DNA from: Pseudomonadota bacterium
Lineage (GTDB): Bacteria > Desulfobacterota > JAPLJL01
Direction of reading: 5' to 3'
DNA length: 6,342 nt
Assembly (NCBI GenBank): GCA_026388615.1
Contig: JAPLJL010000266.1
Span: forward strand, 1 to 6,342
Shown here: positions 5,029 to 6,342 of the stretch, piece after piece
How the letters are laid out: each line of letters begins with the position of its first letter
Numbering within the stretch: position 1 is the first letter of the stretch
Program-made: the position numbers and the translations under genes
The notes under the pieces: model-generated
Told to the model about the DNA's origin: nothing
What the model saw: the letters and a program-made list of their open reading frames with translations, nothing else
Database searches by the model: none

Positions 5029-5086
5029 GTAGGGTGCGTTCCCCGAACGCACCGATATCCGGGCCGATAGGGGCATCGGCCCCTAC
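5029..5086. repeat. 58-bp nested palindromic element between recN and argA-like gene
   Basis: Outer inverted repeats GTAGGG (5029-5034) and CCCTAC (5081-5086) enclose a 9-bp stem GGTGCGTTC/GAACGCACC (5033-5041 with 5045-5053). They also enclose two mutually exclusive stems: GGGCCGAT/ATCGGCCC (5061-5068 with 5075-5082) and TAGGGGC/GCCCCTA (5068-5074 with 5079-5085). The recN stop codon (5083-5085) lies inside the right end. On the plus strand the second stem is followed by C and T5 (5087-5091), terminator-like but antisense to recN. On the minus strand no U-tract follows. It resembles small intergenic palindromic repeats; only one copy is visible here. Confidence 0.6.
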
Positions 5087-6342
5087 TTTTTGGATAGCTC
5101 GGTCCGGCGGGCCAGCAATTCCCGGGCATAAGCCTTTCCGCGCTGGGTGATCTCCAGCCCGGCCAGCATCCGGGAAAGCTCTTCGAGCCGCTCCGGGTCG
5201 GACAGGGCTTGGATCCGGGCCCGGGTTTTTCCCGCGGAGGTCGACTTGCTGACCAGGAAATGCCGGTCCGCGTAGCAGGCGATCTGGGGCAGGTGGGTGA
5301 CGCAGAGGACCTGGGAGTCCCGGCTGACCTCCCAAAGTTTCCGCCCGACCATTTCCGCCACCGCCCCGCCGATCCCGGCGTCGATCTCGTCGAAGATCAG
5401 GGTGGGATTTTCCCGGGCCCGGCGGGAACGGATTTTCTTCAGGGCCAGCATGATCCGGGAAAGTTCTCCGCCGGAAGCGACCTTCCGGAGCGGTTTCGGG
5501 TCTTCCCCCGGGTTGGCGGAGAGAATGAACTCTACCCGGTCAATCCCCCGTTCGGTGATATCGGTAAACCCGGAGGGATTTTCCGGGTCGGCCCCGGCGG
5601 TTTCCCAGGAAAAGTCGAAGCGGACCTCCGGGATGCCCAGATCCCGGATTTCGGAGATAATCGCCTTCTTCAGCTTTTTCCCGGCTTCCCGGCGGGACCT
5701 GGAGAGTTTCTCGGCCGCGGCAGCGAGAGACTTTTTCAGGCGGGAAAGTTCGGCTTCCAGGCCGGGCAGGGTTTCGGATTGGCGGGTGAGCTCGTCCCGT
5801 TCGGACGTGGTCCGGTCCCGATAGGCCAGGATCTCCGGGACGGACCCTCCGTATTTCCGTTTCAATTGACTCAGGGCGGCCAGGCGGTTTTCCACCTCCT
5901 CCAGCCGCTCGGGATTATGACCGGCGCGGTCCAGATATTTTTCCAGCGAGCGGGCCAGGTCCCGGATTTCCGCCCGGGCGGATTCCAGGCGGGAATAATA
6001 ATCCTTCAACTCGGGGTCGAGCGCGGACAGTTCCCTCAGGGCCGAGAGGGCCCGGGAAATTTTTCCGGCCGCTGATCCCTCTTCGGTATCCAGAACCTCG
6101 AGGGCGGTCCGGGCCAGGGAGGTTATCTTTTCCGAATTCTGCAGGCGGACCCGGAGGGCCGGGAGCTCTTCCTCCTCGGATTCCTTCAGGCCGGCTGCCG
6201 CGATTTCCGAGATCTGAAAAGAAAGGAGGTCCAGACGTTTCCGCCGTTCCCCCTCGTCGGTTTTGATTCTTTCCACCTGTTTCCGGATTTCCTGGAAATT
6301 CCGGTAAAGGTTTTGAAATTCGTCCCGGGCGGGGGTGAGCCC
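5083..6342 (-). CDS. recN: DNA repair protein RecN, C-terminal part (cut by window edge)
   Basis: SMC-like ATPase that acts in recombinational repair of DNA double-strand breaks, holding or clustering broken ends with RecA. The frame stays open to the end of the window and gives 419 residues. Full RecN is about 550-570, so roughly the first 140 residues with the Walker A lysine lie outside. A long charged, coiled-coil-like middle covers about visible residues 20-230. The C-terminal ATPase lobe then carries IDRVEFILSANPGE, the ABC signature VASGGELSRIMLALK (5437-5481), Walker B TLIFDEIDAGIGG (5365-5403) and the switch region CVTHLPQIACYADRHFLVSK with its His near 5293-5298. These are diagnostic of RecN rather than SMC or RecF. 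A GTG at 6274-6276 is internal and not the start. The TAG stop lies within a palindromic repeat, so the last few residues may have been set by that insertion. Confidence 0.97.
   Translation of the reverse strand, partial: GLTPARDEFQNLYRNFQEIRKQVERIKTDEGERRKRLDLLSFQISEIAAAGLKESEEEELPALRVRLQNSEKITSLARTALEVLDTEEGSAAGKISRALSALRELSALDPELKDYYSRLESARAEIRDLARSLEKYLDRAGHNPERLEEVENRLAALSQLKRKYGGSVPEILAYRDRTTSERDELTRQSETLPGLEAELSRLKKSLAAAAEKLSRSRREAGKKLKKAIISEIRDLGIPEVRFDFSWETAGADPENPSGFTDITERGIDRVEFILSANPGEDPKPLRKVASGGELSRIMLALKKIRSRRARENPTLIFDEIDAGIGGAVAEMVGRKLWEVSRDSQVLCVTHLPQIACYADRHFLVSKSTSAGKTRARIQALSDPERLEELSRMLAGLEITQRGKAYARELLARRTELSKK

Noticed and set aside
4468..5070. Plus-strand open frame (200 codons) opposite the ArgA-like gene
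   Set aside because: Shadow of the acetyltransferase. It has no motif and reads into the palindromic element.
5061..5091. Stem plus T-run as terminator of recN
   Set aside because: The T-run lies on the plus-strand side. For the minus-strand recN transcript it would be an A-run before the stem, so it cannot be an intrinsic terminator for recN.
5209..6075. Plus-strand open frame (288 codons) opposite recN
   Set aside because: Translation is a Gly/Phe/Pro-rich antisense shadow of a GC-rich gene. The minus strand holds unmistakable RecN ATPase motifs.

Overview
The window looks like a chromosomal fragment of a Gram-negative bacterium with GC-rich, CGG/CCG-biased codons. The gene content (TRAP solute-binding proteins, an FHA/PP2C pair, recN next to a short-form N-acetylglutamate synthase) and the GTCATTCC...GGAATGAC repeats in the intergenic DNA would fit a Deltaproteobacteria (Desulfobacterota) lineage. 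That placement is an inference from style and gene families, not from a marker gene.

Layout. Positions 1-114 may hold the last 37 codons of an unidentified plus-strand gene. Positions 115-635 have no convincing gene and are filled with palindromic and short direct repeats. Positions 636-2776 (minus strand) are two tandem paralogous DctP-type TRAP transporter solute-binding proteins, overlapping by 4 bp, with no TRAP membrane subunit in the window. Positions 2777-2995 are a divergent promoter region. A strong plus-strand promoter there (TGGACA-N16-TATAAT) implies that the neighbouring FHA gene starts at a GTG at 3026 rather than at an ATG at 2996. Positions 3026-4199 (plus strand) are an FHA-domain protein and a PP2C-type Ser/Thr phosphatase overlapping by 17 bp. 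Positions 4200-4461 are a gene-free convergent junction with hairpins and a short tandem repeat. Positions 4462-4971 (minus) are a single-domain GNAT of the short N-acetylglutamate synthase (ArgA) type, apparently with a -10 box so close to the ATG that the mRNA could be leaderless. Positions 4972-5082 carry a nested palindromic element that supplies the recN stop codon. Positions 5083-6342 (minus) are the C-terminal three quarters of the DNA repair ATPase RecN, running off the window edge.

How the parts work together. The two solute-binding proteins probably capture the same or related ligands in the periplasm for a TRAP permease encoded elsewhere. The FHA and PP2C proteins form the phosphothreonine-reading and dephosphorylating halves of a Hanks-type kinase signalling module whose kinase is not in view. 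ArgA-like and RecN are housekeeping functions (arginine biosynthesis, double-strand-break repair). No complete novel system is evident. The points most worth a second look are the permease-less SBP pair with a Trp where the canonical TRAP substrate Arg should be, the start-site reassignment, and the palindromic elements found next to the gene 3' ends but not in the divergent promoter region.
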